From DSYU01 sp964437595 (GTDB lineage Bacteria; Chloroflexota; Anaerolineae; Anaerolineales; Anaerolineaceae): a stretch of 64,000 nucleotides of DNA. The translations under genes and the position numbers were made by a program. Positions 51,703 to 63,686 of this stretch are shown here, one piece after another. The notes below the pieces were generated by a model. The model was given only the letters and a program-made list of their open reading frames with translations, made no database searches and was not told the origin of the DNA. Position 1 is the stretch's first letter, and each line of letters opens with the position of its first letter. The stretch covers positions 12,763-76,762 of the forward strand of contig CAYTHO010000016.1 in the NCBI GenBank assembly GCA_964437595.1. The letters run 5' to 3'.

Positions 51703-53250
51703 ATGTCCATAACCGAAGAATCGGCGAAGCAAGCTTCGAAAGAGTATTTCCAGCGAGTCGCCGGCAGCTGGGATCAAATCAGCGCCGGATATTTTGGCAA
51801 ACCGGTTCGCGATGCAGCAATCGCCAAAGCATATTTACGCCCCGAAATGGCGGTAGCGGATATCGGCTCTGGAACGGGTTTTGTGGCTGCTGGCCTTGCG
51901 CCGCTGGTCAAGAGAGTATATGTAGTGGATGGTTCAGCGGCGATGCTAGAGGTGGCAAAGAAGAATCTGGCCCAGTTCAACAATGTAGAATACCACGAGG
52001 CGGATGGGTCCAGCCTACCGTTCCCGGAAGACAGCCTGGACGCGATCTTCGCTAACATGTACCTGCACCATGCCACCAACCCGCAAGCGGCGATCCGCGA
52101 GATGGTGCGCGTGCTGCGCCCGGGCGGCCGGCTGGTGATCACGGATATGGATACCCACACCTATGCCTGGCTGAAAGAAGAAATGGCCGACGTCTGGCAG
52201 GGTTTTGACCGGGATCAAATTCGGGCCTGGTTCCAGGAAGCGGGATTGGTGAATGTGATCGTGGACTGCACCGGGCAGTCGTGCTGCGCCGAATCCGCGA
52301 GCCCGGGATTATCCGATGAACAAGGGCGAGCAGCAAGGATCAGCGTGTTCGTTGCTACTGGCACGCGCCGTATGGCAATGCGCGAAGCGGTGCAGGAAAA
52401 CTACGCGGCAGTTGCCCAGTCAGGGTCGTGTGGGTGCAGTGGCTCGGCTGCTGAAGCATCGTCCGCTGAGGCGTTGGACAACTGCTGCAGTTCGAGCGCC
52501 AGCAGCAGTAGCTCTGGCTGTTGTGGGTCGAGCGAGAGTGACAGATGCTGCTCTGGAACAAAGTATGAGGATGTGACTTTCACCACCGGTTATTCCCCAG
52601 TTGAGCTATCTACCGCGCCCAAAGAAGCAGCCGAAATTTCTCTCGGCTGCGGCAACCCGCTGGCAATGGCCGGGCTGAAGCCAGGTGAAGTGGTAATGGA
52701 TATCGGCAGCGGCGGCGGGCTGGACGCCTTTTTGGCCGCCGGCAAAGTTGGACCGACCGGGCGCGTAATCGGGGTGGATATGACCCCGGCGATGCTAGCG
52801 CGGGCGCGTGCTTCCGCAGCGAAAAACAATATTACCAACGTAGAGTTCCGCCAGGGATACGCCGAGGAAATGCCGGTGGCAGATGGCGAAGTGGATGTGA
52901 TCATCTCCAACTGCGTAATCAACCTGACCGAAGATAAGGGGCATGTCTTCCGCGAAGCGTACCGGGTGCTCAAACCTGGCGGACGGCTGGAAGTCAGCGA
53001 TATGGTCACTTCCGGACCCGTACCGCTGGATCTACGGGAGAGTGCGGAAGGCTGGTCCGAGTGTGTCACCGGTGCGCTGCCAGAGCAGGAATACCTGGAC
53101 CTGATCGCGCAGGCCGGTTTCCAGAATGTTGCCACGCGGCGCAGCAGCAGCATGGGTGAAATTGCTGGCGTTTCCGTGTACAGTGTGATTGCTTCTGCGG
53201 CAAAGCCGGGTGCCGAACAACCGGCGGCGAGCGGTTGTGGCTGCGGCTAA
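51703..53250 (+). CDS. arsM: two-domain methyltransferase with C-terminal arsenite methyltransferase ArsM
   Basis: A 515-residue fusion. Residues 1-220 form a class I SAM methyltransferase (motif I DIGSGTGF, 53-60) of the UbiE type. Residues 224-515 are a full ArsM: they begin with the usual REAVQENYAAVA, carry motif I DIGSGGGLD (333-341), and keep the three arsenic-binding cysteines, Cys316 (SLGCGNP), Cys404 (ISNCVIN) and Cys454 (WSECVTGA). Between them lies a Ser/Cys-rich segment (about 240-285) with repeated CC pairs, and the tail is GCGCG. ArsM uses SAM to convert As(III) to methylated, partly volatile forms. AAGGAGG precedes the start. Confidence 0.93.
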   Translation: MSITEESAKQASKEYFQRVAGSWDQISAGYFGKPVRDAAIAKAYLRPEMAVADIGSGTGFVAAGLAPLVKRVYVVDGSAAMLEVAKKNLAQFNNVEYHEADGSSLPFPEDSLDAIFANMYLHHATNPQAAIREMVRVLRPGGRLVITDMDTHTYAWLKEEMADVWQGFDRDQIRAWFQEAGLVNVIVDCTGQSCCAESASPGLSDEQGRAARISVFVATGTRRMAMREAVQENYAAVAQSGSCGCSGSAAEASSAEALDNCCSSSASSSSSGCCGSSESDRCCSGTKYEDVTFTTGYSPVELSTAPKEAAEISLGCGNPLAMAGLKPGEVVMDIGSGGGLDAFLAAGKVGPTGRVIGVDMTPAMLARARASAAKNNITNVEFRQGYAEEMPVADGEVDVIISNCVINLTEDKGHVFREAYRVLKPGGRLEVSDMVTSGPVPLDLRESAEGWSECVTGALPEQEYLDLIAQAGFQNVATRRSSSMGEIAGVSVYSVIASAAKPGAEQPAASGCGCG

Positions 53251-53351
53251 ACATCTTCATGCGATTGTTGTTAATCTTCTGAATGCTATCGAATAAACCG
53301 CCTGGCCCCATTGCTTTTTGGTTAAAGTACTTATGGCGGTTTACTTACCCT

Positions 53352-53396
53352 TCTTTCTCCGTTCTTTGATTTGAAAGCGCGCCATTCTATCATCGT
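53352..53396 (-). repeat. short remnant of the IS1-like transposase 5' end (copy 3)
   Basis: This stretch matches the start of the transposase at 44946, with a few mismatches: the minus strand reads MIEWRAFKSKNGE where copy 1 reads MIELRAFKSKNGK. The rest of the element is absent. The remaining 250 bases between arsM and the giant gene hold no gene. Confidence 0.7.
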
Positions 53397-53501
53397 TCCC
53401 CCCGGTTAGCGTTATATACCATTTGCTATGGACGCACCCATAAGCGTGCGGAAATTTAGCCAACCATAAGGCGAGCAAACGCGCAGAAGCGATGGGTGTA
53501 T

Positions 53502-56500
53502 CTACTTCCATACCGAAGGCATGAACACATTGTACTTCCGTTCAGGGTACGGCAGTACGGCCTGGTCGGGCGGCACGTTATTCAGCGCGATCACTGGCGC
53601 GGCAGGCAGCGCTTTTCCAGCGGTCAAAACGAGCGGAGCAGCGCCGGCAAACGCAGGCAGCGCCAGTAACACAGGCGCGGAACGGGTGATTTCCAGTTCG
53701 TAATCGGTGCTGCTGTATCCAAAAACTTCAATCTGGTACATCCCGCCCTTTACTGCCTGATATGTAATGCTTTCCAACGTGCTGGTGAGCAAGCTGGAGG
53801 CTACCAGGGTGTTATCCGGACCCCACAAGTAAATGTCGGCATCCCCGGTCGTCGAAGTCAGGTCCAGCCTTAGGGTTTCACCGGCAGTTAGTTCCTGGCG
53901 GTAGAGATGCAGCAAGCCCTGCGCAAGCTTGCCCTTCCCTGGCTGATAATTCAGCAGCAGGCTTCCCGGAAGCGCCGAAATATTCCCGGCCCGGTCGCTG
54001 GCCCAGACCTTGAGGTAGTGCAGCCCAGGGGTAGGGATCAAATCCCATCGGAAGGCCCCCGATTTCGGCAGATCGGTCCAACCGGATGCCTGCACCTGCA
54101 CCCACTCAGCGGCGGGCTGGTTGTACTCGTACTCGTACAGGTAGATGGATTGGACCCCGCTGACGGGATCGGGCCCGGTATCCCGAGCATCCACCTGCAA
54201 GCTGACGCTGGTCTGGCTGACATACCGCCCATCTTTCGAGGTAAAGGAAACGACTTCCGGCGGCGTGGTATCCTGGGGACTTGTCTCAACCACCACCTGG
54301 CGGCGGATGATGTTATTGTTTTTATCCAGTTCGTCAGCAAAGTGGTTATCGGGGTCGATATAGGCATAGAGCGTATACGCTCCGGTTTCAGCGGGCACCG
54401 CCCAGGTAACCGTTGGGCTGGCCTTGGCATTGTTCTTTTCGATCAGATCTACCTGGGTTTCCCCAATCAGCTGCCCGCCAGCGTCTTTTTCGCCTAAGTA
54501 GAAGCGGATGATGACGTCCGAGGCCGGTCCGCCGCCGTTGAAGCGGTGCAGCACCAGGCCCAGGTCGGCCTTGCTGTTGGCGCGCAGCACCGCGGGGCTG
54601 GACCAGAAATCGCCCGCATCCGCATAAAAATCGTGTTTGTCGTCAGGCCAAATGCTGTACGCATTCGCCAGGCAGGCGAGTGCGCCATCCGGGTTGGCTG
54701 CCAGGATGGCGTAACTGCCAACTGGCTTTGCCCCCGGCACCGTGGCGCGGATATGCTTATCGTTCATAAACTGGCCAACCATCTTTACTGCCGAAGGAGG
54801 CACCTGATCCAGCGGGACGGGACAGGCATTCAGCAGGTAGACGTTTGTACCGGCCTGTAGGCCCTCCCCATGGATATTAATATCGTTTTGCGGTCCAAAT
54901 TTCGCGTGATCAGGAGAAACCTTGCTCAGGCTGAAGGGATCGGGTTCTGGTGCCGCGCAGCGCGGCGAGGCACTGGACGCGGTGACCAGCAGCCCATCCA
55001 GGTGCCAGGTGAGGCTCAGGACATCGAAATCCACGGAGAAGCCAGCTGCGGGTGGATCCACCTGGAAAGTAACCGGCTGGCCGCGGAAAGTCGGGGCAGG
55101 GCTGAAGTAGTTATTTTCCCCAGGCGGAATGGATACCACGCGTTTGGCCAGGTTGGTGTAATTGAAGGTTGCGGTGTAGGTGTTCGCGCTGTTTTCGGTT
55201 ACACACAACAGCATTGGCTGCACCTCAGGCGTTTTGGGTAGGTAGACCGTGAAGCTGACGGTGTTGGAAACACCACCCCCTGGGCCAGGCGAATAAATCA
55301 CCAGGCTGGCCGTCTGGTCCTGGTGAATCGCAGAGGTATCGATGGTGGCGCGCAGCAGGCTGCTGCTGAAGTATTGGGTGGGTACACTGGTCCCATTCCA
55401 GCGCAGGACGGAACCCGGTACAAAGCCGATGCCGTTGATGGTGAGTTCCAGGGGTGTTCCATCTACCTGGTGGCTGCCAGGCTCGACTGAGCCGAGCACC
55501 GGGACGGGGTTCAGCGCCTGCCCGGTAAAGTTCAATATGACAGAGCTGCCGCCCCCAACCGTTACGGTGATGGAAGGTGGTGTAAAGAGATATCCCGTCT
55601 TCGATGCGGTAAACGTGTAATTCCCGGCCAAGAGCCCAGTGAGGGTTAATTGGCCGTCCGCGCCCGTGGTGGCAGTGTGCCCCTGGCCGTCGCTGATGGT
55701 TACCCCCGCCAGCGGTGTGTTGGTCGCCAGATCAGTCACCGACCCGCTGACGGTGTAGACCCGCGTATCGGGGCATATCGTGCCCGTGGTTCCCCAGGAT
55801 TCAACCTGCGCCTTCCAAGCGGAAAAAGCAGGTTCATCCGGCTCGCACATGCTGGTACCCTCGAACCAGAAACCGGAAAGGCCATCCATGATAAACGCCG
55901 GCCCGCTAAGCTGGGTATATGCCACATCCAGGCTGGTGAGGTTTGGCAGTGCGTTAAGCTGCGAAGGCAGCTGCCCGTTAATCAGGGTGCCACGCAGATA
56001 GATCTCCGACAGGTTGGTCATATTGCCAATTTCCGGAGGGATGGAACCGCTGATCGGGTTGTAACCCAATCTGAGGTACCTGAGGCGGACCAGGTTTCCG
56101 ATCTCCGGCGGAATGCTCCCGGTGATCTGGTTGTACGCAAGACTAAGCATATCCAATTGGCTCAGGTTGCCCAGTTCAGGTGGGATATTACCAGTAACAA
56201 AGTTTTCGGACAAATTTAACCATTCCAGATGGCTTAGGCTGCCCAATTGCGCTGGAATACCTCCGTAGATCTGATTATCATGCAGATCCAGGTAAACCAG
56301 GCTCGAAAGCTGGCCCAACTCGGGCGGGATGCTACCACCAATTTGATTGCTGGTAAGCGTAAGATGTGTTAGGGCAGATAGATTCCCAAGTTCGGCGGGG
56401 ATTGTCCCGCCGAGGTTATTGTTCCCTAACTCAATGCTGGAAACATGGTTGTTCAGGCAGGTAACTCCATACCAGGAGCAGGTGGAGTTATTTACCAGCC

Positions 56501-59500
56501 AATTGCCTTGTTGAATCCAATTACTGCCATAGGTGCTGTTGTACAGCGCCTCCAGAGCCCGGCATTCGATTTCCGGGATCTCGGTCACTGATTGGCAGTC
56601 ATAACTTCTCTGGATTGTGATGCTAAACGGGGTTTCATAGATGAGGCCGCCGCTATCCGTGGCCCGCACCCGCACATGCAAAATAGGGGGCGATTCATAA
56701 TCGAAAATAACCGCGGATAACAACTGGTTTCCCGAAATGACAAAGTCGCTGTTGTTCTCTCCTCCATCCCCATTGACCAGTTGATAACTGACGCTATCAC
56801 CCGAATCTGGATCGGTAGTGGTGAACAGGCCCACCAGCGTTCCAGAAGGTTGATTTACTTGGATTGACTGGTTGGAAAGGGAAATTGCCGCAGGCGCTTC
56901 ATTAACATCCGTCACATTGACGGTGAGATCTTCGCTGAAAATCTGCCCGCTGTTATCGGTAACCTGCACCCGGACGTTGTAAACCGCTTTGGCTTCATAA
57001 TCCAATTCCTGCGCAGTTTTGAGGGTATCACCGGTAATCGAAAAGCTGCTGTTATCTTCAGCACCTACCCCGCTGGACAGAATGTATGAGAACGTGGCAT
57101 TTATGTCCCCATGCGTTGTGGCCAGGTGACCTACGGTAGCGCCAGCCACCTGGTTCTCAGCGATTATCGCCGGTGAAAGCTGGATATCGGAGGGCACGCA
57201 CATCAAATCACGACGGTGTAAATCCCCAATCCGTGACAGCCAGGTAGTGAATACAGGGTCGGTAGGTTCGCAAAGGTAGGTGTCGTTATACCAGAATGAA
57301 GACAGGTACGTGATATTGGTAAGCTGAATTGGAATTATCCCCACGAGCGGGTTGTTATTGAGGTATAACATGCTCATCCGCATGGTCCCCAACTCAGGCG
57401 GAATGTTTCCGCTGAGCTGGTTATTCGCCAGCGAAAGATGATGAACGTAAGTCATGCCGCTGAGCTGAGGTGGAATATTTCCACTAAGCTGATTATTGGC
57501 CAATGAAAAATCGTTGACCATTTTCAGGTTTCCCAATTCAGGCGGAATGCTTCCAGAGAGTTGATTATTGGCCAGTGAAAAGCCGCTGACCATTGTCAGG
57601 TTTCCCAATTCAGGCGGAATGCTTCCAGAGAGTTGATTATTAGCCAGTGAAAAGTCATGTACCTGCGTAAAATTCCCAAGTGATGAAGGGATGGCTCCGC
57701 TAAGCTGGTTGCTGCTCAGGTTGAAACTCGTGACGCTGGTGAGATTTCCGAGCTCAACCGGGATCGTGCCGGTTAGCTGGTTGCTACTGATATTGAAAAT
57801 ATTGGCCTGCGTCATTTGACCGAGTTCTGGCGGGATTTGCCCGCTTAACTGGTTTACGCTCTGGTTAAAGTAAGTCATCTGGGTCAAATTACCCAACGAG
57901 CTAGGTATACTGCCGGTCAGTTGGTTGTAACACAAGAGTAGATACTTTAACTGCGTTAGATTCCCCAGTTCCGTTGGTATCGATCCGCTGAGCTGATTGC
58001 TATCCAGCATCAGGTATTGCAGTTTTACCAATTGGCCAAACTCGGTTGGAATGGGACCGCTCAGTTGGTTCACAGACGTCACCATGGACGTTAGCTCTGA
58101 AAGGTTCCCCAGGCTGATAGGAATGCTGCCCGTCAGACTGTTGTGATTGAGGTAGAGAGTCTGGAGGTTGGATAAGTTGCCCAGTTCAACCGGAATACTT
58201 CCGCTGAGATTATTAACGCGCAGGTCGAGAATTTTCAGTGCTGCCAGGTTCCCCAGGCTGGTAGGAATGCTGCCTGTCAGACTGTTGTGGCTGAGGGAGA
58301 GAGTCTGCAGGTTGGATAAGTTGCCCAGTTCAATCGGAATGCTGCCGGTGAGGGCATTACTGTNNNNNNNNNNNNNNNNNNNNNNNNNNNNNNNNNNNNN
58401 NNNNNNNNNNNNNNNNNNNNNNNNNNNNNNNNNNNNNNNNNNNNNNNNNNNNNNNNNNNNNNNAGGTTGGATAAGTTGCCCAGTTCAATCGGAATGCTGC
58501 CGGTGAGGGCATTACTGTTCAAGTCAAGGGTCTGAAGAGCGGATAAACTACCGAACTCGGCTGGGATGGCTCCAGTAAGCTCATTCATATGTAAAGCGAG
58601 CACTTTTAACTGATCCAGTTGGCCCAATTCAATGGGTAAACTGCCGTTCAACCGGTTAGCGGACAAATCCAAAGATTGGACATAGCCCAGGTCGCCCAGT
58701 TCTGGTGGAAGAGGCCCGGCTAACCGGTAGTTTGCCAACTGCAAGGAGGTTACATGTCCATCTGAGCAGGTAACCCCGTACCACGAGCAGGGAAGGTCAT
58801 TGAGCAGCCAGTAAGTGCGATCACCGGGGTAAGGGGGTGGGTTCCAGTTCTCCCCGCCCGTGCTTTGATACAGCGCTACTAGGGCCTGGCATTCAACCTC
58901 TGGGATCTCGGCCACTGACTGGCAGTCATAACTGCTCTGGATGGTGATGGTAATCGGGGTTTCATAGACGAGTCCGGTACCATCCGTCACGCGCACCCGG
59001 ATGGAGAGCGTTGCGGGCTGCGTGATGGGATCGAACACCTGCGCGGTAAGCAGCTGATCACCGGAAATTGTGAAAGCGCCGTTGTTTTCGGCGCCCTCGC
59101 CGCTCACCAGCGTGTAGGTGTATGGACCGCTGGCATCCGGGTCGGATGCGGTAAACTGCCCCACCACCGTATTGACCGGCACTTTGTAAAATACAGATGT
59201 TTTCGAAAGCCCGATCCCTGTCGGAGCGACTGTGTCCAGGCTCAGTTTTGCCACCCAGGCGTTCACGGCATCTTCACCTGTAAAGGCGTTGATTGGCGCG
59301 CCCCAGGTGGCTTTGCTATAGCCACCGATCAGCAGATCGCCCGAGGGATCAACGTCAATGCTTTCGACCCGGTCTTCATTAAGGCCACCCAGGAAGGTAT
59401 AAAACAGGATATCGCCTGTCTCCATATCCAGCGTGCTGATCTGGGCATCGTTAATCCCGCCCGCATACGCAATTGCCGGCTCACCCCAGGTTCCTTCGGA

Positions 59501-62500
59501 TAGTCCAGCCAGGTGGATGCGGTTGCGCGCTTTATCGAGCGCCGCATCGTAGTTAAAAGTTACCCCGCCACCCAGGTGGGTGCACCACTGCATTTCGCCG
59601 GCCAGGCTGTATTTCGCCACCCCTGAGTAGGATGAAATGCCAGGGGTATGGTGGTTTGGAGCGCAGCCATTCCCATAAATATAAAATGCATCGCTGTCAA
59701 CTTCTAACCGCAGGAAATTACCGCCACCCAATGGCCTGCTCGAGAGCAGGTTGCCCTGGTTATCCAGCATATACAAGAAACTGCCGTTCGGAGTACCAAA
59801 GGAATAACCAATCGTGTACAGGTTGCCGCTCTCATCGAGGCGCAGGCTTTTACTGTCATCTTGCCCATCACCGCCTACAAAGGTGTTCCACAGCAGGCTG
59901 CCGGTTGGGCTGAGTTTGACCACGGCAATATCAGTATTGGTCCCGTTATGCGGGTTGATCGGAGCGCCCCAGTCATACTGGCTGTACGCGGTAAAGTAAA
60001 TGTTTCCGGCGCCGTCCACCTGGAGATCTTCGGAACGCATGCCCATATTGCCGCCGATGTAGGTATGCCAGAGCAGGTTGCCGCTGGCGTCCAATTCAAA
60101 CACAACGGTGTCGTTGGTTCCACCGGTCGGGTTTGGAACGGGGCTGCCCCAATGATTTGAGCTGTACCCTAAGATGATGAGGTTGCCGTTTGGTTTCAAG
60201 AAAATCCCGGTCGCACGGTCGTACCCGGGGTAACCGTGACCGAAAAATGTGTTCCAGGCAAGCGTGCCATCTGGAAGGTATTTGCCTACGTAAATTTCTT
60301 CTCCGCCCGTATACGGGCTGACCGGTACGCCCCAGCCCCTGGTTGTACTGCCGGTTACATAAATATTGCCCTGCGCATCGGTGACCATATTGCGCACATT
60401 CCCGCCCCTGTTGAACGTGTTCCAGAGGAGATGGGGTTCTTTTTCGGGCAGGTCATAGATGCTGATGGTAAAGGATTGCTGGATGCTCCGGTATGTAGAA
60501 TCGATGGAACGGATGCAGATGTTAAAGCTGTTATCCAGCTCATAATCAAAAATCTGGTTGGCGCGCAGCTCCATAACATCCGCGTTGGCCCATTCGAGCA
60601 GGAACCGGCTGTTATCGCTTCCATCGCAGGCAGGGTCAGAATCGACAAACTGATATGTAAATGTATCGCCTTCGTTTGGATCGCTGGTGGTCAATCGTCC
60701 AATCGGCGTGCCCACCAGCTGGTGCTCGGCCAGGGTATTCTTCGAAAGCTGCAGCGCGGTTGGCGCGGAGCGAAGGCCGGTAAAGTTCTGCCCGGCTGCC
60801 GAGGCGGTGTTCAGGGTCACGCTCAGAAATGCCGGGGAGAAGCCATACCCGGTTTTTGTGGGAGTAATGGTATAGGCGCCGGGCGGCAGACCTTCAAAAG
60901 AATACCTGCCATCTTCACCCGTCAGCGTGGTACGGCCCGCCCCGTCGGTGACGGTTACCCCTTCGACCGGGAAGCCGCCATCGCTGTTAATGATGCCCGA
61001 CAGGCTGAAGTTTCCCGCAGAGCCAATAAAATTCTGGCCCTCCAGGTCCAGATCGTCAAGCGTCACGATCAGGCTGGTCGGGATAAATGTCATGTCAGGG
61101 TAGGTAGGCGTCAGGGTATGCTGGCCGGGCTCCAGCCCGGTGAGCGTGTAACTGCCATCCGCGCCGGTGGTCACGCTGGGACCGGTTCCATCCGTGATCG
61201 TCACCCCGGAGAGCGGCTGGTCGCTTGCGTTGCGCACAAGGCCGGAGATCTGGTAGGGCGTGGTGAGCGTGGCGCTAAAGTTTACGCTGCTGGTATCGAA
61301 CAGGGAAGGGTCTACCTCCTGTTTGTTAGGGGAAAAGCTGTAGCGATTTTTCTGCGGCGCTACGGAATAGCGGCAGGCAGGCAGGTTGGTAATGCTGTAG
61401 TTTCCTTCAGCATTGGTCAGTGAAGTGCGCCCTGGGCCTACGCTGACCAGCGCGTTCGGTAAACCGCCGCCGGAGGTTGTCACCGACCCGGCGATGGTAT
61501 ACGGCCCGGCGGGCATGTTCAGCCCGAGCACTTTCACAATGCCGCCTTCAAAGAGGTAGATGTGCGGCGTCTCGCCAATCTGGTTGATCGCCAGCCCCCA
61601 GCCAAAATCAGAGCGGTAGTAACCGGCTTCGCACGGCGCGGCTGGGATGCTGACATCATAAATAAACAGCCCAGAAGTACCGGTCTGAAAATCGCCAACG
61701 CGGAAATACAGGTACGGGGCTTTATACACCACCTCGCCCACATGTGTCCCGGTCATCTCTTCATAAGCAAGCTGCTGGGGCAGCAGCGGATTCGTAATGT
61801 CGATTACGGAAAACCCGCCGCGAAAGTTTACCCCGTATGTGTGGGTAAGAAACAGCAGGTTCCCAGAAACGGTCATGCCGTAATTTTTCCCCACGGTGGT
61901 CAGTTGAGCCACATCCTGCGGGGAAGCTGGATTGCTGATATCGATGACGTGCAGTTTCGAGCCGGAGAGATAGAGATAATTGCCCTGGATCTCGAGCTTG
62001 CGGGACATATCCGCTTCGATCGGCAACGTGCTCACCAGCACCGGCGCGGATGGGTTGGTAATGTTGTAAACATACACTCCAGAAACATACCCATCTTCGA
62101 AAACTTCGCTGTTCGCGACATACAGGTAGTTTCCCGATAAGGCCACATCCATCGCCCCCTTGAATGGGATGACGGATTGGAGCGCCAGGTTTTCGTTATA
62201 AATGCGCGCTCCAGCCGTATCGTCCGCCACGTAGACATACCCGGCGTGGTGAGCGATGCCGAGCGCAATACCCGGGGTAGCCTGGCGAGCCACCTGTGCC
62301 ATTGACCCCGGCGTGGGGACCGAGATCCGCGCGATGCCATCTTTATTATTGGCCACGTACAGATCCGTTTCGCTGTCGTTAAAGTCCGCGTCCCTGCCCT
62401 CAAAATCGATGGCAAACTGCTGCGACTGCAGCGTCGGGTAATCCGGCGAAGGAAAATCGTATACAACCAACCGGTCATGGCTGATGGCCACGCCAAAAGT

Positions 62501-63460
62501 ACCGCCGATCACCATTTCTGGCGCGCTGTTGGGGAAATCCAAATCCGACACAAAATCCAAGGTGGGAGCCAACGGGACCTGCGCGCGGTAGATCGATGGA
62601 CCAATGCCGCTTGCGCCGTAATCATCTTGCGTATAAACGTAAAAGGCATCGCCAATGGCAGATAGGATGCGCAAAAAAGAGACATAAACTGGAAGCTGGT
62701 AATGGGAGACAAACTTCAACCCAATCCCTGACGCCAATAAATATAAATCGAAGGTGTTATCGGTTGTGACGGCATATATTCGGTTGCTTCCGCTTGTTAA
62801 CTCACGAATCGCCGTACTGGGATAATGTTCCTGCCACTGCGGTGAAGCCGGGTCGAGCACATTCAGGATGGTCAGGCCGGTATTCAGCCCCACGGCTAAC
62901 TGGCTGCTGTCCCACGCAATATCATTTACACCTTCCGGGTAAGGCAGGTCCGCAATCACTTGCGGCGCGGTTGGCTGCGAGAGAGAATATACCAGAACGT
63001 TGTTGGTGGTGTGCGCGTAAAGCGTACCCGCGCCAACGATCAGGTGCGGCAGCTCCGGTGTTTCGATCCATATACCTGCCAGCGGCGCTCCGCTGTAGGT
63101 GGAATAAACCAACATTCCGCCGTCATCCAGCGCGAGATAAACATAGTCACCGTAGACGGCAATATCAAGCACCCGGCTGTTGATGCGCTCGCTGTGCCAT
63201 ATCTCGACCGGGTCGCCTAAATGGGTCGGGACAATAATCCTTTGGTGCACCAGGTACGGGCCGCGCAGAAAGAAGATTTCTTCACCATCCTGGGCAATGT
63301 GCTGAAAGCCCCCGCCATACTCATAATCCCAGGTGACGTGATAGTTTGGGTCCGTCTGGACCGGGTATGGCGCTGCCACGCCCACGGCGGATACAGTTGG
63401 GACCGGAAATGAAGCGGTCAGAAAAATGACGGCGATGAAGATCCGAAGTGCGCGGTGCAT
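53502..63460 (-). CDS. giant secreted multidomain protein: beta-propellers, cadherin-like, LRR, IPT, CARDB
   Basis: One gene of about 3,267 residues once the artificial gap is resolved. Start at 63460 has AGGAGG and a signal peptide (RALRIFIAVIFL). Order, from 63.4 to 53.5 kb: LVIVD-like propeller (63.35-61.56), three carboxypeptidase-regulatory-like domains (61.5-60.8), cadherin-like (60.77-60.45), SBBP-type propeller (60.43-59.23), cadherin-like (59.2-58.9), capped plant-type LRRs (58.8-57.2), two cadherin-like (57.2-56.6), a second capped LRR set (56.5-55.85), a carboxypeptidase-regulatory domain, IPT/TIG, CARDB-like (54.6-54.3), Ig-like, and a pre-peptidase C-terminal-like domain. It ends KYNVFMPSVWK, a tail recalling secreted Chloroflexota proteins. 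Likely a surface adhesin or recognition protein; the ligand is unknown. Confidence 0.85.
55850..56490 (-). repeat. LRR array 2
   Basis: About eight 24-residue (72-base) leucine-rich repeats of the plant-like form LxxLxxLxLxxNxLxGxIPxELGNL, capped before by CSWYGVTCLNN and after by MCEPDEPAF. Confidence 0.85.
57240..58790 (-). repeat. LRR array 1 (contains the assembly gap)
   Basis: About twenty 72-base leucine-rich repeats of the same type, capped before by CSWYGVTCSDG and after by LCEPTDPVF. Several units near 57480-57660 are almost identical at DNA level, e.g. the ANNQLSGSIPPELGNL units, implying recent expansion. Confidence 0.85.
58309..58518. other. scaffold gap (100 Ns) flanked by an identical 55-base overlap
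   Basis: 58309-58363 and 58464-58518 are identical over 55 bases and abut the N-run 58364-58463. Merging the copies and dropping the Ns gives an LRR frame continuous on both sides (total coding length then divides by three), so the gap is probably an assembly artefact. Confidence 0.85.
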
Positions 63461-63686
63461 GCTTTCCCTCCTGCTGTGTTCACCGTTTTTTATGGGTGCA
63501 GCGTAGTTCAACTACCGGATAGGTCTATTTGGTTTTGAAAAAACTGGTTGATATCATCCAACGGACATAAAGATTTTTAACATGTTCACCCATTATTTGT
63601 TATAAGTTTATCACCGGAAAATGAATAGTTATATTTTCGTTTTAGAAAGGTAGATTTCATTTTTGTAAAGTGAACGGGAACTGCAT

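Noticed and set aside
53502..58085. Treating 53502-58085 and 58277-63511 as two separate genes
   Set aside because: The first frame stays open as LRR codons up to the N gap and rejoins the second when the 55-base overlap is merged; the apparent frame change comes from the arbitrary 100-N filler.
57240..58790. Regular direct repeats resembling a CRISPR or minisatellite array
   Set aside because: The 72-base period is the 24-residue LRR unit of a continuous coding frame; repeats are not separated by unique spacers.
60236..61423. 395-codon plus-strand frame opposite the giant protein
   Set aside because: Shadow; the minus strand encodes recognisable domains throughout this interval.
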